Assembly (NCBI GenBank): GCA_018712125.1
Contig: DVHM01000181.1
Location: 1-21,487, forward strand
Direction of reading: 5' to 3'
DNA length: 21,487 nucleotides
DNA from: Pullilachnospira_A gallistercoris
GTDB taxonomy: Bacteria > Bacillota > Clostridia > Lachnospirales > Lachnospiraceae
The notes below the pieces were generated by a model that was not told the origin of the DNA, ran no database searches, and worked only from the letters and a program-made list of their open reading frames with translations. Below are positions 14,471-21,487 of this stretch, in pieces. The translations under genes were made by a program, and so were the position numbers. The number at the start of each line of letters is the position of its first letter. The stretch's first letter is position 1.

Positions 14471-15740
14471 GTCCTTCTCCTCCCTGCAAACATACTTTTC
14501 TTTTAGTATAACTCCGGCAGGGGCTTTCAGCAACCGCTAACCCATAGATTTCCTCCCATTCCTCCTCGCTCAGCCTTGGCACATACCAGATAAAATCCTC
14601 CTCTTCGGCGGACAGGATATGGTTGGAGACATACTGCACACCGCCATTTTCCATGAGCCGCACCACCACCTCGTGGATCACGGCCCTGGAAGTCCCCCCA
14701 TAGGGATAGACCGCGTGAACCGTGAGGGTCAGGGTGCCATCCACGTTATACCGATATGCCGTTACCTCCGGATAGATCGAATCGGGAATCCCCACCTCAT
14801 AAAATCCCCGGGGACGATAAACATAATATCCATCAGCACACCAGTCTGTTTTCTCCCGTATCGATGCGCTGTCCACCTTCAGAAAAGTCTGAATCACATG
14901 TTCAAACTCTTCCGCCGGAATTTCATACACTGCGCCCACACTCAGATTGTCATCGGCCACATAGGGCGAAGGCTGTCCCATGGCACGCTGGTAAAAGACA
15001 TCAAATACGTCACAAAAATCCAGTTCGCCGAAATTTTCTTCACTCCAGTCTGTATTGAACAGGTTGTTCTTTTTGTACCCGATGGGACGGATGTACTGAC
15101 GGTTCAGTTCGCGACAGGTTTCCTCCAGGGGCTGCACGCGGAAGGCCTTGCACTCCTCCGTCTCACTCAGTGTCAGCAGATACAGTTCCTCCGTGTACAT
15201 GATCCCGGAAAATATCAGATACCCGTCCTGCGTATAGTTCCAGTAGTCAGCGACATAGGTGCTCTCCGCCGTCTTCTCCACAGTGCCGCCGCTGTATCGG
15301 TAATAGCTTCGATCCACGCTTACCACGCCATCCGCCGTTTTCAACGCATACACTGCAAACGCCCCCTGGCCGGTAACCTCCACAATGGTTACCTCCCCGG
15401 TTTCCTCCTTAGACACCTGTTCACAGAACGCTTCCACCTGTTCTCTGCAGACCATATCCACCTGATTTTCACTGTCCACCGCCGCATGGCCGCAGGCGCC
15501 GAATCGCTCCACCAGGCTGCGCACCGTCTCCGGATCAGAAAGACGGTTTTCCTCTGCTGCCTGTCTTAAGATGTCCAGACCGATCTGTTTCCAGTCCGCC
15601 TCCTCCGCTGCCGTGCTCTGCCAGTCCGTCGTCTCTCTCTGCGCCCGGAGCGCCGTATTCCACAGAAATACCGCCAGAAGCAGAACGCTAATTGCCTGCA
15701 AACCAGGCTTCCAGCACCTGCTTATCCTTTTCCACCACAT
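14457..15740 (-). CDS. membrane-anchored extracytoplasmic protein, unknown function (possibly DUF6070)
   Basis: This 427-residue protein has a positively charged start (WWKRISRCWK) followed by a hydrophobic segment (ISVLLLAVFLW, about 17-27), so it is a signal-anchored protein with its bulk outside the membrane. The rest is rich in Tyr, Glu and Asp, with repeated strand-like YRY and TVHAVYPYG patches suggesting beta structure; no catalytic motif was seen. AGAGGAGGAAGCGG precedes the ATG, which lies 53 nt inside the PBP gene, so the two are translated together and probably work at the cell surface. I think it resembles the DUF6070 family of Lachnospiraceae but am not certain. The last about 20 residues run into the next gene's promoter and could be a read-through extension. 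Confidence 0.75.
   Translation of the reverse strand: MWWKRISRCWKPGLQAISVLLLAVFLWNTALRAQRETTDWQSTAAEEADWKQIGLDILRQAAEENRLSDPETVRSLVERFGACGHAAVDSENQVDMVCREQVEAFCEQVSKEETGEVTIVEVTGQGAFAVYALKTADGVVSVDRSYYRYSGGTVEKTAESTYVADYWNYTQDGYLIFSGIMYTEELYLLTLSETEECKAFRVQPLEETCRELNRQYIRPIGYKKNNLFNTDWSEENFGELDFCDVFDVFYQRAMGQPSPYVADDNLSVGAVYEIPAEEFEHVIQTFLKVDSASIREKTDWCADGYYVYRPRGFYEVGIPDSIYPEVTAYRYNVDGTLTLTVHAVYPYGGTSRAVIHEVVVRLMENGGVQYVSNHILSAEEEDFIWYVPRLSEEEWEEIYGLAVAESPCRSYTKRKVCLQGGEGHELL
14505..14533 (-). promoter_or_regulatory. putative promoter of the MBL-hydrolase operon
   Basis: On the minus strand TTGCTG (14533-14528), a 17-nt spacer and TATACT (14510-14505), 35 nt before the MBL ATG and inside the last codons of the upstream gene. 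Confidence 0.5.
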
Positions 15741-17772
15741 ATCCGCTTCCTCCTCTGCCTTTCACATCCTCCACCATGCTGACAATCATAATCGGCCGCT
15801 CTGTCGCGCGCTCCGGCGTATAGACGGCAAACCATCCCAACTCCGTGCCGGAAGTATCTGTCTGGGAAGCCTTGATCTCCGCTGTCCCGGTTTTGCCGGC
15901 CAGGACCACATCTTCCCTGTGGGCATCATACCCGGTTCCATTTGGATTATTGACCACCTCAATCAGCGCGTTCTGCACCTGTCCGGCAATCTCGCCGGAG
16001 AATGCTTCCGGAATCCAGTATTCCGCTGCCCGCTCCTCCTGATAAAGCAGCGTCGGTTTTATGATATTCCCCTCATTGCAGAAGGCGGTGTAGAGGCAGG
16101 CAAAATGCAGCGGATTGACCAGAACCTGCCCCTGACCGTAGCCGCTGTCCGCCAGCTGGATTTCCGTCTCTATCGTATCCGTGTTGGAATACTGCGACTT
16201 TGCCATCGCAATCTCAAAGGGAAGCGCCTGACCAAATCCCAGCTGATCCAATGCGTCTGTCAAATCCTCCGCCCCGATTGCCAACGCCGTTTTCGCGAAG
16301 TAGATATTGTCAGAGTAGATCAGGGCATTTTCCAGGGTAACCGGCTCGTAGGTGTGGAGGGTCGTCACATAGTAAGAGCCCCAGGAACGGTCCTTCTGCC
16401 AGCGAAGCCCCTCGCTGCCGTAATCCTTGCCGGGATCGATGGCTCCGGTCGACAGCCCGATGGCTGCCGTGACCGGCTTAAAGGTGGATCCCGGACACCA
16501 TGTCTGGCGAAAGCGGTTGTACAGCGGTCTGGCTTCATCCCCGTTCCAGGCGCTCCACTGGGCGTCGCTCAGCCCCAGAATAAAAGCGTTGTCGTCGTAG
16601 GAGGGCGTGCTGACCAGCGCGAGGACCTCTCCCGTGCAGGGATTCATGGCCACAGAACAGCCCTTATCTTCCCGAAACTGTTCGTACAGCATCCGCTGAA
16701 GATCCGCGTCAATGGTCAGCCGCACATCCTGACCGTGAACCACCGGCCTGGCAGCCAGCTCCTCCTTCTCCCTTCCCGAGGCATCCTCGATATAAATCCG
16801 ATAGCCGTTCTCGCCCTTGAGCTGTTTTTCAAACAAGCCCTCCATCCCGCTTCGCCCGATTACGCTCTCAGCGGTATAGCCTTCCCCCTCATGTTCTTCC
16901 AGATCTTCCGCCGTGACGCTCTGCACATATCCGATCAGATGAGCCGCAGCCTCTCCCAATGGATACTGCCGCACAGAGATATCACTGATCATGACTCCCG
17001 GGATCGCGAGAAGCTCCGTCTCCCTCCCGAGATCCTTCGGAATGGTTTTGATCGGCACAAAAGAATCCGCTTTTACCCAACCCGCCGACAATTTTTTCTC
17101 CATGCTTTCCACATCCGTCTCCAGCATCTGCGCAAGCTGTCCCAGCGTCTCCTGCCGGTTGTCCGGAAGTTTCCCGGGAACGATCCCCACAGAGGCGGCC
17201 TTTCCCTCCCCCGCAAGCACCTCGCCATTGCGGTCAAGGATCTTTCCTCTCTTTGCCTCCGTGGTGGAAACCCGCACCTTGTCCGTCACTTCCAGGTCCG
17301 GAAAAATCAGTCCGTGCCTCCACACAAGACGGTACGCCCCCTTTTCCCGTGTAAATTCCGCCTCATTTTCAAAACGGACGGTCCCCGCAAGGGTTTCAAG
17401 GGTAGTCCGGTAAGAAACGGTATTCTCCGACTGGTCCGATTCCAGAATCTCAATCTCCATATCCGACAGTTCAATCCCCTCATAGATGGCCCTGTTTCGG
17501 GCAATGAAATCTTCCTCACTGATATTTCCCGAGGCCGTCGCATCCAGCATCTCATACATCTTTTCATATTCCTTTTGGGGAATGCACTCCATGTAGGCGA
17601 ACAGAAGGTCCTCCGGTGTTCTCCCTGCTCCCATTTTACTGTCTCGGATCCGATACAGCAGGATTCCCAGTACCACAGCCACAGCGACAACTGCTGCCGC
17701 CACGATGATTCCCCACCTTTTCCCGCGAGATCCCGGTCTTCTCCTCCTTGCTCTTCTTCTGTTTTGCCTCAT
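15688..17772 (-). CDS. class B penicillin-binding protein, MecA/PBP3-like (NTF2-like N-terminal domain)
   Basis: This 694-residue protein has an Arg-rich start and one membrane anchor (about 20-41), an NTF2-like MecA-N domain (about 50-160: TPEDLLFAYMECIPQKEYEK), a PBP dimerisation domain (KRGKILDRNGEVLA at 174-187) and a transpeptidase domain with all three active-site motifs: STFK (S429 to K432), SDN (487-489) and KTGT (627-630). It cross-links peptidoglycan outside the membrane. MecA-N-bearing enzymes include staphylococcal PBP2a and Bacillus PBP3, often with low beta-lactam affinity. GAGGAGG precedes the ATG. Its promoter carries two BlaI/MecI-type operators. The downstream gene overlaps its end by 53 nt. 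Actual drug affinity cannot be read from sequence. Confidence 0.93.
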   Translation of the reverse strand: MRQNRRRARRRRPGSRGKRWGIIVAAAVVAVAVVLGILLYRIRDSKMGAGRTPEDLLFAYMECIPQKEYEKMYEMLDATASGNISEEDFIARNRAIYEGIELSDMEIEILESDQSENTVSYRTTLETLAGTVRFENEAEFTREKGAYRLVWRHGLIFPDLEVTDKVRVSTTEAKRGKILDRNGEVLAGEGKAASVGIVPGKLPDNRQETLGQLAQMLETDVESMEKKLSAGWVKADSFVPIKTIPKDLGRETELLAIPGVMISDISVRQYPLGEAAAHLIGYVQSVTAEDLEEHEGEGYTAESVIGRSGMEGLFEKQLKGENGYRIYIEDASGREKEELAARPVVHGQDVRLTIDADLQRMLYEQFREDKGCSVAMNPCTGEVLALVSTPSYDDNAFILGLSDAQWSAWNGDEARPLYNRFRQTWCPGSTFKPVTAAIGLSTGAIDPGKDYGSEGLRWQKDRSWGSYYVTTLHTYEPVTLENALIYSDNIYFAKTALAIGAEDLTDALDQLGFGQALPFEIAMAKSQYSNTDTIETEIQLADSGYGQGQVLVNPLHFACLYTAFCNEGNIIKPTLLYQEERAAEYWIPEAFSGEIAGQVQNALIEVVNNPNGTGYDAHREDVVLAGKTGTAEIKASQTDTSGTELGWFAVYTPERATERPIMIVSMVEDVKGRGGSGYVVEKDKQVLEAWFAGN

Positions 17773-17794
17773 ACCTTCCTCCTCTTTTTAATAC

Positions 17795-17828
17795 TACATT
17801 TGTAAGATATATGTATACTACACTTGTA
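17795..17828 (-). promoter_or_regulatory. two BlaI/MecI-type operators upstream of the PBP gene
   Basis: TACATTTGTA (17795-17804) and TACACTTGTA (17819-17828) both fit the TACA-NN-TGTA core bound by BlaI and MecI (blaP-type sites read TACATATGTA). Flanks are also repeated (TACT before, AGAT after). The distal site lies in the promoter spacer and next to the -10; the proximal site lies in the early transcribed region. No blaI or blaR gene is in the window. Confidence 0.8.
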
Positions 17829-17843
17829 AGATTTAAAAGTCAA
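17815..17843 (-). promoter_or_regulatory. promoter of the PBP gene
   Basis: On the minus strand TTGACT (17843-17838), a 17-nt spacer and TAGTAT (17820-17815), about 42 nt upstream of the PBP ATG. The spacer contains the TACAAGTGTA operator. Confidence 0.65.
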
Positions 17844-17872
17844 GAAAAAGCGGCGGATGATTTTCCGCCGCC
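17843..17872 (-). terminator. intrinsic terminator of the nitroreductase gene
   Basis: Perfect 8-bp stem GCGGCGGA/TCCGCCGC (17850-17857 with 17864-17871), 6-nt loop, then TTTTTCTTGAC on the minus strand. Its T-tract runs directly into the -35 TTGACT of the PBP promoter. Confidence 0.85.
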
Positions 17873-17881
17873 TGTTTCCTC

Positions 17882-18532
17882 TCACTCCACCTTTCGCCCG
17901 GTAACCGCTTCAAAGTGATATTTCACAATTCCCAGGTCCATTTTTGTCAGAAAGCCTCTTGCGGCCCTGGCCCTTACCCGGTCTCCCTCCAGCGTAAAAT
18001 AAAATTTCTGCTGATTCATTGCTGTCGGCGCAAGAAGCACCGCCTCCATACCCCTGGCAAACCAGTCCGGCATTTTTCCAGAGCAGTTGCAGAGTTTCTC
18101 CAGTGGTTTGTCTTTGTGGGGCTTCCCCTGATTTTTACCGTAACCGACGGCAATAACGCAGGCCAGCTTCTCCCCCTTTTCGATCTGCGCCTGACTCTTT
18201 CCGTGGGTCAGCGCCACCCAGCAGGTGGAAAGTCCCAGCTCCTGCGCTTTCAGCACCAGCTTCTCCCCGTAATATCCGACCTTCTCCTCCAGATCCGGAC
18301 TCTTCTTACCCACAAGGGCAATGTAATTTTCCACACCCAAGAAGCTGCCGTAATGGGCCATCCTCCCTGCAAAACATTTCGGTTCCTCAAAGAAAAGCTG
18401 TATGTTCAGACCGCTCGCTTCGTTGCATTCCCGGGCCAGCTCTTCCAGCGCCTCCCTCTTCTGCGGTTCTATCTTCTCTGCCGTATACTGTCGCACGCTG
18501 TGCCGCGCTCTCATAATCTCCAGAATATCCAT
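17882..18532 (-). CDS. nitroreductase family protein (FMN-dependent)
   Basis: This 216-residue protein starts MDILEIMRARHSVRQYTAEK, the classic nitroreductase opening whose Arg and Ser contact FMN, and has LKAQELGLSTCWVAL and a C-terminal APTAMNQQKFYF stretch, the conserved region next to the flavin. The family reduces nitro groups, quinones or iodotyrosines with NAD(P)H. Start at 18532 is chosen for GGAGA seven bases upstream; the frame is open four codons more (MESAM). A good promoter lies upstream (TTGTCA, 18 nt, TATACT), facing that of the aminotransferase. Monocistronic, with its own terminator. The physiological substrate is unknown. Confidence 0.92.
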   Translation of the reverse strand: MDILEIMRARHSVRQYTAEKIEPQKREALEELARECNEASGLNIQLFFEEPKCFAGRMAHYGSFLGVENYIALVGKKSPDLEEKVGYYGEKLVLKAQELGLSTCWVALTHGKSQAQIEKGEKLACVIAVGYGKNQGKPHKDKPLEKLCNCSGKMPDWFARGMEAVLLAPTAMNQQKFYFTLEGDRVRARAARGFLTKMDLGIVKYHFEAVTGRKVE

Positions 18533-18555
18533 AGCACTCTCCATTTCCGCCTCGA

Positions 18556-18584
18556 TTGACAGGCCGTTCTTTTTTTACTAATAT
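18556..18584 (+). promoter_or_regulatory. putative promoter of the PatB-like aminotransferase
   Basis: Consensus TTGACA (18556-18561), 17-nt spacer, TAATAT (18579-18584), about 55 nt upstream of the ATG; AGGAGG precedes the start codon. Confidence 0.55.
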
Positions 18585-18591
18585 GGATTAC

Positions 18592-18621
18592 AGTATAAAC
18601 GAATTTCGGAAAATTTGACAA
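18592..18621 (-). promoter_or_regulatory. putative promoter of the nitroreductase gene
   Basis: On the minus strand TTGTCA (18621-18616), an 18-nt spacer and TATACT (18597-18592), each one mismatch from consensus. Both promoters of this 107-nt gap point across each other, so they may interfere. Confidence 0.55.
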
Positions 18622-18639
18622 GTAGGAGGTTTTTCCATC

Positions 18640-19851
18640 ATGAAATACGATTTCACTTCTATCATGGACCGGCATGGAAAGGACGCCATCGCTATCGACG
18701 GACTGGGGACCGCGCCGGGATTTACGCCGGACGCTCCAAAGGAGGGATTTGACGCCATTCCCATGTGGGTGGCAGATATGAATTTCCCCACCGTGCCCAC
18801 CATCCCGGAAGCCATTATCGAGCGGGCAAAACATCCGGCCTTCGGCTACTTTTCCCCCACAGACGCCTATTTCGACTCCATCATCCGGTGGCAGGAACGG
18901 CGAAACGGAGTAACCGGGCTGACAAAAGAATGCATCGGCTATGAGAACGGCGTTCTGGGCGGCGTTGTCAGCGCCTTAAACGTGATCTGTTCCAAGGGGG
19001 ACAACGTGCTGCTCCACTCTCCCACCTACATCGGATTTACCGGAGCCCTGAACAACAACGGATACCACATCGTCCACTCTCCCCTCAGGAAAGACGAACA
19101 GAACATCTGGCGGATGGATTTTGAGGATATGGAAAAAAAGATCGCGGAACAACATATTCACGCCGCCATCTTCTGCTCTCCCCACAATCCGGCCGGACGG
19201 GTCTGGGAAAAATGGGAGATCGAGAAGGCCATGGAACTGTTTCAGCGATACGACGTGTATGTGATATCCGACGAAATCTGGTCTGATCTGATTCTGGAAG
19301 GGCACCGCCACATCCCCACCCAGTCTGTCAGCGAGGACGCGAAAAACCGCACCGTCGCCCTCTACGCCCCCTCCAAGACCTTCAATCTGGCGGGCCTTGT
19401 GGGCAGCTACCACATCATTTACAACCGTTGGCTGAGGGATCGGATCGACAAGGAATCCTCCCTGCCCCACTACAACGATATGAACGTGCTCTCCATGCAC
19501 GCCCTGATCGGCGCTTACAAGCCGGAGGGATATGAATGGGTGGACGAGCTGCGGCAGGTGCTCACGGAAAATGTCAACTATGCCTGCGCCTATATCAAAG
19601 AGCATTTCAAGGGTGTGGACGTATCGAAACCGGAGGGCACTTACATGCTCTTCGCGGACTGTACGAAATGGTGTGAAGAACATCAGAAAACCATAGACGA
19701 TGTGCTGAAATCCTGCTGGGATGTGGGCGTGGCCGTGCAGGATGGCCGCCAGTTCCACGGTCCCTGCCATATCCGGATGAATCTGGCCCTGCCCCTGACC
19801 AGAGTGCAGGAGGCCTTCGACCGGATGGACCGATATGTTTTCAACGCCTGA
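18640..19851 (+). CDS. MalY/PatB-family PLP-dependent aminotransferase / cystathionine beta-lyase
   Basis: This 403-residue fold-type I enzyme shows MWVADMNFP (42-50), YENGVLGGVV (101-110), SPHNPAGRVW (180-189, substrate and PLP contacts), VISDEIWSDL (208-217, Asp211 binding the PLP ring nitrogen) and APSKTFNLAGL (243-253) with the Schiff-base Lys246, plus HIRMNLALP near the C-terminus carrying the carboxylate-binding Arg. These are the marks of MalY/PatB proteins, which cleave cystathionine or cysteine conjugates and sometimes act as aminotransferases. It is the only intact plus-strand gene here, with AGGAGG about 10 nt before the ATG and its own terminator. Which of the two reactions dominates cannot be told. 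Confidence 0.93.
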   Translation: MKYDFTSIMDRHGKDAIAIDGLGTAPGFTPDAPKEGFDAIPMWVADMNFPTVPTIPEAIIERAKHPAFGYFSPTDAYFDSIIRWQERRNGVTGLTKECIGYENGVLGGVVSALNVICSKGDNVLLHSPTYIGFTGALNNNGYHIVHSPLRKDEQNIWRMDFEDMEKKIAEQHIHAAIFCSPHNPAGRVWEKWEIEKAMELFQRYDVYVISDEIWSDLILEGHRHIPTQSVSEDAKNRTVALYAPSKTFNLAGLVGSYHIIYNRWLRDRIDKESSLPHYNDMNVLSMHALIGAYKPEGYEWVDELRQVLTENVNYACAYIKEHFKGVDVSKPEGTYMLFADCTKWCEEHQKTIDDVLKSCWDVGVAVQDGRQFHGPCHIRMNLALPLTRVQEAFDRMDRYVFNA

Positions 19852-19860
19852 TAAAACAGG

Positions 19861-19907
19861 AAAGAGGAGACCTCCGTCAGGAGTGTGTCTCCTCTTTTCT
19901 TCTCTCC
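19861..19907 (+). terminator. terminator after the aminotransferase, probably bidirectional
   Basis: AAAGAGGAGAC (19861-19871) pairs perfectly over 11 bp with GTCTCCTCTTT (19887-19897) around a 15-nt loop, followed by TCTTCTCT. The stop of the convergent membrane-protein gene (19877) lies in the loop and A-rich DNA lies on the other side, so it can also serve the minus strand. Confidence 0.75.
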
Positions 19908-20287
19908 GCCAGAATCGTCTCCGGGATCTCCCGGTATTTTCGGATCAGGTATTCCCGACCCTTTGTCTTCCAACGATACCAGGTAACCGCCAGCCCGGCG
20001 AGAAACATCGCCGCCGCCAGCGGAAAACTGTGACGGTATTTCAGTTTTTGCAGAACACCATAGGCAGCGATGGAGGAGAGCATGGCCGCGGAGAGATAGA
20101 CGCCCACCGCGTACTGCTCCACCCTCTTCTCCTCCAGAGAGAGGAAATAGTCATTCCACTTTTCCGTGTCATAATCCAACTGTCGCCCCTTGAACACAAA
20201 AGTCAGAAGCACGAGACCCAGGGCGACTCCCTTGCATAATAATCCTTTCATCATCACGATCAATACCAGTCCCATCATTCGCATCAT
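19877..20287 (-). CDS. small membrane protein, unknown function
   Basis: This 136-residue protein has three hydrophobic segments: about 5-32 (MGLVLIVMMKGLLCKGVALG onward), 60-77 (AVGVYLSAAMLSSIAAYG) and 87-103 (FPLAAAMFLAGLAVTWY), with a charged loop between the first two (KGRQLDYDTEKWNDYFLSLE) and a basic C-terminal tail. I do not recognise the family. The start ATG overlaps the stop of the 67-residue gene by 4 nt (ATGA), indicating coupled expression, and the gene ends in the shared terminator facing the aminotransferase. Confidence 0.75.
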   Translation of the reverse strand: MMRMMGLVLIVMMKGLLCKGVALGLVLLTFVFKGRQLDYDTEKWNDYFLSLEEKRVEQYAVGVYLSAAMLSSIAAYGVLQKLKYRHSFPLAAAMFLAGLAVTWYRWKTKGREYLIRKYREIPETILAERRKEETHS

Positions 20288-20487
20288 GCTTCTTCTCCTT
20301 CTTCTTTCTCATTCCTTTTTGTAAATAACCGTCCTCTTCTTTCCGCTTTCGCTTCCTCCAATGTTACAGAATCCGGAACAACACCAAACAGTGAGGAAGC
20401 CATCTGAACACGGTCAAGATTCGGGTTGCACAATTTTGCAACTCCGTGTACATTCCTCGGCTTCTTATCGCCGATCACGATTTTCAT
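20284..20487 (-). CDS. small acidic/basic mixed protein, unknown function
   Basis: This 67-residue soluble protein starts MKIVIGDKKPRNVHGVAKLC and ends in a Lys/Glu-rich tail (RNEKEEGEEA). GGGAGG lies upstream of the ATG, 14 nt after the HAD gene's stop, and its own stop overlaps the membrane-protein start, so it is a genuine operon member. No recognisable domain; the tail suggests a disordered end. Confidence 0.65.
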   Translation of the reverse strand: MKIVIGDKKPRNVHGVAKLCNPNLDRVQMASSLFGVVPDSVTLEEAKAERRGRLFTKRNEKEEGEEA

Positions 20488-20501
20488 TCCGGCGTCCTCC
20501 C

Positions 20502-21146
20502 TTATCCCAAAAGCGGGAAAATGTCCTCCACCCGTTCGGCCAGATGCGCCGCGTTTGCCTTCTCCAGCTCCTCTCTGGAACCGTAACCGTAAAGCACGCC
20601 GATGGCGTCCAGTCCCGCCTGGGACGCGCCGGTCACATCATACTCCCGGTCTCCGACCATAACGGCGGCGGAAAGATCCGTAATACCGCAGTTTTCCAGA
20701 GCATACCGAATCACATCGACCTTGGCGCAGCGGGAACTGTCCATTGTAGCCCCTGCCACAAAGGAAAAATATGTTTTCAGCCCGAAATGTTCCAGAATTC
20801 TGAGGGCAAATTCCTCCGGCTTGGATGTGGCAAGGATCAGCGTCCTCCCACTTTCCTGCAGCTTAGCCAGAAGTTCCGGGATCCCCGGGTACACCTGATT
20901 TTCAAAGATGCCCTTCCCTCGAAAGTATTCCCGATAAAAGGTTACCGCCTGCTCGCTCTCCTCCCCGGAGAGGCCGAAAAACTGAGAGAAAGAATCCAGA
21001 AGAGGCGGTCCGATGAATCTGTAAAGTTCGCTCCGCTCCGGCACCGGGATCCCCATCTTCTCCAGAGCGTAAGCCACCGAATTGGTAATGCCGATCCCCG
21101 GATCCGTCAAAGTTCCATCCAGGTCAAATAAAATGTATTGGTACAT
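20502..21146 (-). CDS. HAD-superfamily hydrolase, phosphoglycolate phosphatase-like
   Basis: This 214-residue protein has HAD motif I FDLDGTLTD (nucleophile Asp8, acid Asp10), a helical cap (about 15-85), motif II in ILATSKPE, a Lys in CAKVDVIRYAL as motif III, and motif IV MVGDREYDVTGA. It belongs to the Gph/PpaX-like group that dephosphorylates small phosphate esters. AGGAG lies 8 nt before ATG 21146; an in-frame GTG three codons further up is less likely. The gene starts 15 nt after the DUF4143 ATPase gene and is followed by two small genes, so the four form one operon. Substrate unknown. Confidence 0.92.
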   Translation of the reverse strand: MYQYILFDLDGTLTDPGIGITNSVAYALEKMGIPVPERSELYRFIGPPLLDSFSQFFGLSGEESEQAVTFYREYFRGKGIFENQVYPGIPELLAKLQESGRTLILATSKPEEFALRILEHFGLKTYFSFVAGATMDSSRCAKVDVIRYALENCGITDLSAAVMVGDREYDVTGASQAGLDAIGVLYGYGSREELEKANAAHLAERVEDIFPLLG

Positions 21147-21161
21147 GCATTCCACTCCTTT

Positions 21162-21487
21162 TCAGATCATCCAGACGGGAACAACAAAATTGTCGCGATC
21201 CAATGCTCCCAATCCCGGTTTCATGCAGACAACTGCCCCTTTTCCTCTCTGCACAGACGCTCGATCCAGAAGAGAGAAAACTCTGGTAAGCTCCGTCCCG
21301 GGATTGGACGTTTTCTTAATCTCGATGGGATTCAATATCCCGTCATGCTCCAGAACAATATCAATTTCCTTCGCATCCTTATCCCGGTAATAATACATGA
21401 ATGGTTCCATACCGCAATTGATATATGTCTTTGCGATCTCGGACACCACATAATTTTCCAGTATCGCGCCATTCATGGCCTCGCTCT
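21162..21487 (-). CDS. C-terminal part of a DUF4143-type ATP-binding protein (cut by the window edge)
   Basis: The visible 108 residues begin in mid-protein (SEAMNGAILENYVVSEIAKT) and include YYYRDKDAKEIDIVLEHDG and NPIEIKKTSNPG, the PD-(D/E)XK-like half of the DUF4143 family (Glu/Asp of KEIDIVLE and the IEIKK motif), ending in VVPVWMI. The N-terminal AAA ATPase half lies outside the window. The family is widespread in Clostridia and Bacteroides and poorly understood; its nuclease-like core suggests a role in DNA defence or toxin-like behaviour, unproven. The ATG at 21476 is an internal Met, not the start. The truncated stub at 7024 belongs to the same family. Confidence 0.88.
   Translation of the reverse strand, partial: SEAMNGAILENYVVSEIAKTYINCGMEPFMYYYRDKDAKEIDIVLEHDGILNPIEIKKTSNPGTELTRVFSLLDRASVQRGKGAVVCMKPGLGALDRDNFVVPVWMI

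Noticed and set aside
15571..17805. Plus-strand open frame of 744 codons
   Set aside because: Exact antisense of the PBP with its STFK, SDN and KTG motifs; no domain or ribosome site supports the plus strand.

Overview
The window looks like a chromosomal piece of a gut-type Clostridia bacterium (Bacillota), most likely Lachnospiraceae. This rests on the family mix (DUF4143 ATPase, Lsa-type ABC-F, MecA/PBP3-like transpeptidase, MalY/PatB aminotransferase), strong AGGAGG ribosome binding sites, GC-rich coding DNA with AT-rich promoters, and tight polycistronic packing. Almost all genes lie on the minus strand; the one intact plus-strand gene is the aminotransferase at 18640-19851. I see no rRNA, tRNA, CRISPR array, transposase or integrase.

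Left part (1-7440): a complete four-gene Wadjet-type defence operon, jetA-jetB-jetC-jetD, reads right to left with ATGA overlaps between A/B and B/C. It encodes a kleisin-like subunit, a small partner subunit, a 1104-residue SMC-like ATPase and a Toprim nuclease subunit. Debris of related genes surrounds it. At the left edge lies a second copy of the jetA start that has lost its ATG. Between jetA and the AraC gene lie a 57-codon stub of a DUF4143-type ATPase on the plus strand, cut just after its Walker A motif, and a chimeric scrap in which a piece of jetC is fused to the end of jetD. This indicates at least one earlier jet locus that collapsed by deletion.

Middle (7439-14470): two minus-strand groups. 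One is a NifX-like/His-Cys-rich/SlyD-like fusion protein, an Lsa-type ABC-F ribosome-protection ATPase and an AraC regulator, with a strong terminator at the end. The other runs MBL-fold hydrolase, P-loop kinase, a small conserved protein, a calcineurin-like phosphoesterase and a RhuM-Doc protein whose Fic-fold motif has the Doc-type lysine.

Right part (14457-21487): a low-affinity-type penicillin-binding protein with a MecA-like N-terminal domain overlaps a secreted or membrane-anchored protein of unknown function by 53 nt. Its promoter carries two BlaI/MecI-type operators (TACA-NN-TGTA), one inside the promoter spacer, which predicts beta-lactam-inducible control by a BlaI/BlaR pair encoded elsewhere. 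Next come a nitroreductase and a divergent PatB-like aminotransferase, then a convergent minus-strand operon: the C-terminal part of a DUF4143 ATPase (cut by the window edge), a HAD phosphatase, a 67-residue protein and a small membrane protein. The two halves with clear biological themes are anti-plasmid/phage defence on the left and antibiotic response (ABC-F, PBP) in the middle and right.
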